Shown here one piece after another: positions 6,540-8,293 of a stretch of 8,293 nucleotides of DNA. The DNA lies in the NCBI GenBank assembly GCA_007121995.1, contig SKJK01000084.1:1-8293 (forward strand). The letters are read 5' to 3'. The DNA is from Desulfobulbaceae bacterium. Lineage in GTDB: Bacteria > Desulfobacterota > Desulfobulbia > Desulfobulbales > Desulfobulbaceae. The number at the start of each line of letters is the position of its first letter. The stretch's first letter is position 1. A model generated the notes under the pieces. The model saw only the letters and a program-made list of their open reading frames with translations. It searched no databases and was not told the DNA's origin. Both the position numbers and the translations under genes were made by a program.

Positions 6540-8009
6540 TCATTGTTGTGTGGGGGTTATTTTAAGCGCCCATACACCCAGCGCGCGCGATACGTTGGCA
6601 TCGGCCTTGATCCGATCATAATAGGCGGCCGTGGATCGTATTCGAGCCCGGTTGCGGTCGAGTTCGGCTTCCAGGTAACGCGTGATCGGCACCGCCCCGC
6701 CCTGGTACTGTTCTTTGACCAGCCGAAATGATTCTTCGGCGCTTTCCACGCTGCGCAAAGCTACCGCGTAGCGTGATGCAGCCTCTTGACGGTTTAAATA
6801 GCTGGTTTTCACGTCGTGTTTGACCTGCAGGATGGCCTTGCGGTCGGCCGCCAGCATTTGCCTGAACATGGCCTGCGCCTGATTCACTTGAGCCGAACGG
6901 GAAAAACCGGTAAAAATATCCCAGTTCAAAACCAGCGCAGCATTCCAGTTGTCACGTGCCAGATTGTAATCCATGTGGGGGTCGGCAAGGTAGTAGGTGG
7001 CCATCAGATCCAGCCGAGGCAGGTAGCTGCCCTTTGCCGCGGTCAGTCCGATATGGGACTTGACTACCTGTTGGCGCGCTTGCAGCAGTTCGGGCCGGTG
7101 CGCCAGCGCCCCAATGATACCGACGTCATAGCTGTCGGGGATAGGCGGCGGCCGCTCGATGGTCTCTGCCAATGCCGCGCCCTGTTCAATCCATGCGGAG
7201 GGATCAAAACCCATCAGGTTGGCCAGCGCCGCGCGGGCGAGTTGATGCCGGTTTCGGCTCGAAACAAGCTGCTCGTGTGCTTCGGCCAGCCTCACTTCCA
7301 GCGAAAGGAGGTCCGCTCTTAAGGCTGCGCCTCCTTCATAGTGTACTTGGGTGATTCTGAGTTGTTCGGCCACGGTATCCACTGATGTTTCGGATATGCG
7401 GATAAAATCCCGCGCGGTCAGAACGTTGTAGAAGGTGTTGATCACCTCCGCGGTGAGGTCGTTGAGGACCTGGGCAAACTGTCCGCGCGAAATATCAATA
7501 TCCGCCCGGGCCATCAAGGTGGCTGAGTAATCCTGGAACCCATTGAACAGGTTCATCTTGCCTGCTATCCCGGATTCGAAATTCTGGAACCAGCCAGGGT
7601 CATTGAAATTGATATCGGCCGGCAGCATGCGTTGGTCAATTTTTTTGAAGAGATACGCCGATGGCGCGTCGCCTTGCATGTACTCCGTATACGCCGACAG
7701 CTGAGGCCAGAAAGCGGCTTCGGCAATGGCGCGCATCGCCCGGGCCTGTTCGATGCGCCATTTGGCCTGCGCCAGATCGGGATTGTTTTGGGATGCTGTT
7801 TCGATCGCTTCGGCCAGGGAGAGCGGCGTGTCGCTATCGATTGAATGCACCGCTCTGTGTGTATCGGCATCGGAGTACACTGGTTGCGAGTAAGCGATCC
7901 GAATATTTTCATAGGTGGGCGGTGGAAGAGAAGCGCAACCGTGAAGGACCCAAAGGAGCAGCAATATCAGAATCGCTGGATCGTGGAATTTTGTAATGAG
8001 AGGATGCAT
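6540..8009 (-). CDS. TolC/OprM-like outer-membrane efflux factor, probable lipoprotein, 489 aa
   Basis: This is the outer-membrane channel of the tripartite exporter. With the start at 8009 the protein opens with a short hydrophobic signal ending in WVLHGC, so Cys25 would be lipidated, as in OprM/NodT-type factors. The His before the Gly is an unusual lipobox residue. Two internally similar OEP halves follow. The first has LSLAEAIETASQNNPDLAQA (64-83) and later EGGAALRADLLSLEVRLAEA (225-244). The second has HRPELLQARQQV (304-315), WDIFTGFSRSAQVNQAQA (363-380) and YQGGAVPITRYLEAELDRNR (435-454). These are the classic paired helical-hairpin motifs. In-frame ATGs at 8033 and 8078 would add 8 or 23 residues before the signal. 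None of the three starts has a Shine-Dalgarno sequence, and I prefer 8009 because it gives a normal-length lipoprotein signal. It is first of the tightly packed efflux genes. The 123 bases before it, up to the hydrolase stop, show no convincing promoter. Confidence 0.92.
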   Translation of the reverse strand: MHPLITKFHDPAILILLLLWVLHGCASLPPPTYENIRIAYSQPVYSDADTHRAVHSIDSDTPLSLAEAIETASQNNPDLAQAKWRIEQARAMRAIAEAAFWPQLSAYTEYMQGDAPSAYLFKKIDQRMLPADINFNDPGWFQNFESGIAGKMNLFNGFQDYSATLMARADIDISRGQFAQVLNDLTAEVINTFYNVLTARDFIRISETSVDTVAEQLRITQVHYEGGAALRADLLSLEVRLAEAHEQLVSSRNRHQLARAALANLMGFDPSAWIEQGAALAETIERPPPIPDSYDVGIIGALAHRPELLQARQQVVKSHIGLTAAKGSYLPRLDLMATYYLADPHMDYNLARDNWNAALVLNWDIFTGFSRSAQVNQAQAMFRQMLAADRKAILQVKHDVKTSYLNRQEAASRYAVALRSVESAEESFRLVKEQYQGGAVPITRYLEAELDRNRARIRSTAAYYDRIKADANVSRALGVWALKITPTQQ

Positions 8010-8132
8010 GGAAGGTGTTTGCCCATTTTGCATGTGCGCTTTTTTAATGGCTGCGATTAATGGGACCAGTTGTACCATCTGGATTGATGGCCGTCACGGA
8101 TTCAGGATAATATTTTCCGTCGTTTCCTGCTA

Positions 8133-8293
8133 CTACCGGCGTTCTGCACCTATGGTGGTAGTGGCGCCGTGGCCGGGATACACAAGGGTGTCATCGGGTA
8201 GAAGCATCAGTTTCTCGGTGATGCTTTTTTTGAGTTGCTGGTGGTCATGGCCCGGCAACAGGCCGGGCAGAACTGTGCCGATTTTTCCCTTGA
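8133..8293 (-). CDS. MBL-fold metallohydrolase (glyoxalase II-like), C-terminal fragment
   Basis: The last 52 codons and the TAG stop (8135-8133) of a gene entering from the right edge. The fragment contains LMLLPDDTLVYPGHG followed by TTTIGAERR. This is the hallmark C-terminal end of glyoxalase II-like/YcbL-type metallo-beta-lactamase-fold hydrolases, whose histidine in PGHG is the last metal ligand. The upstream part (GLLPGHDHQQLKKSI) matches the helix that precedes it. Family members often carry a few more residues after the ERR, such as a NPF motif; here the protein stops directly after ERR. The substrate, usually an acyl-glutathione or related thioester in this family, cannot be inferred. 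It lies in the same direction as the efflux genes, 123 bases before the preferred outer-membrane-factor start. It could be co-transcribed, but this is less certain than for the others. Confidence 0.82.
   Translation of the reverse strand, partial: KGKIGTVLPGLLPGHDHQQLKKSITEKLMLLPDDTLVYPGHGATTTIGAERR

Noticed and set aside
8104..8120. A TATTAT -10-like sequence on the minus strand before the outer-membrane-factor gene
   Set aside because: No acceptable -35 element lies 16-18 bases upstream, so it was not called a promoter.
1..8293. CRISPR arrays, tRNA or rRNA genes, insertion sequences, or attachment sites
   Set aside because: I looked for repeat-spacer patterns, tRNA-like cloverleaf sequences, transposase genes and terminal inverted repeats, and saw none.

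Overview
The window looks like chromosomal DNA from a Gram-negative, diderm bacterium. The evidence is a complete tripartite export system: an outer-membrane factor with a lipoprotein-type signal, a periplasmic adaptor and an inner-membrane RND pump. The style of several proteins, especially the start of an EAL/HDOD signalling protein, resembles sulfate-reducing Desulfobacterota (former Deltaproteobacteria). That placement is an inference from remembered families, not from a search.

Left part (1-1722). A gene running off the left edge on the minus strand encodes the first 34 residues of an EAL/HDOD (c-di-GMP-type) signalling protein. A gene-poor stretch of 633 bases (103-735) follows. It holds a credible sigma70-like promoter on the plus strand, three copies of the 7-mer GCGGTCA around that promoter, a small hairpin and some short direct repeats. 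The plus-strand gene at 736-1722 encodes a 328-residue multi-pass membrane protein of unknown function.

Middle and right part (1749-8135, all minus strand). Read in the direction of transcription, the order is: the C-terminal end of a metallo-beta-lactamase-fold hydrolase (entering from the right edge), a TolC/OprM-type outer-membrane factor, an HlyD/AcrA-type membrane-fusion adaptor, a 1090-residue RND permease and a DUF1622 small membrane protein. The last four are packed tightly. There is a 6-base gap between outer-membrane factor and adaptor, a 17-base overlap between adaptor and permease, and an ATGA stop/start overlap between permease and DUF1622. They are almost certainly one translationally coupled operon. 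The adaptor and outer-membrane factor would connect the proton-driven permease to the outside of the cell; the substrate cannot be read from the sequence. The DUF1622 protein is placed like an accessory subunit.

The plus-strand membrane-protein gene and the efflux operon converge with only 26 bases between their stop codons, and no classical T-tract terminator is visible there. Most of the window is ordinary. The points most worth a second look are the DUF1622 coupling, the regulatory layout of the 103-735 region and the uncharacterised membrane protein.
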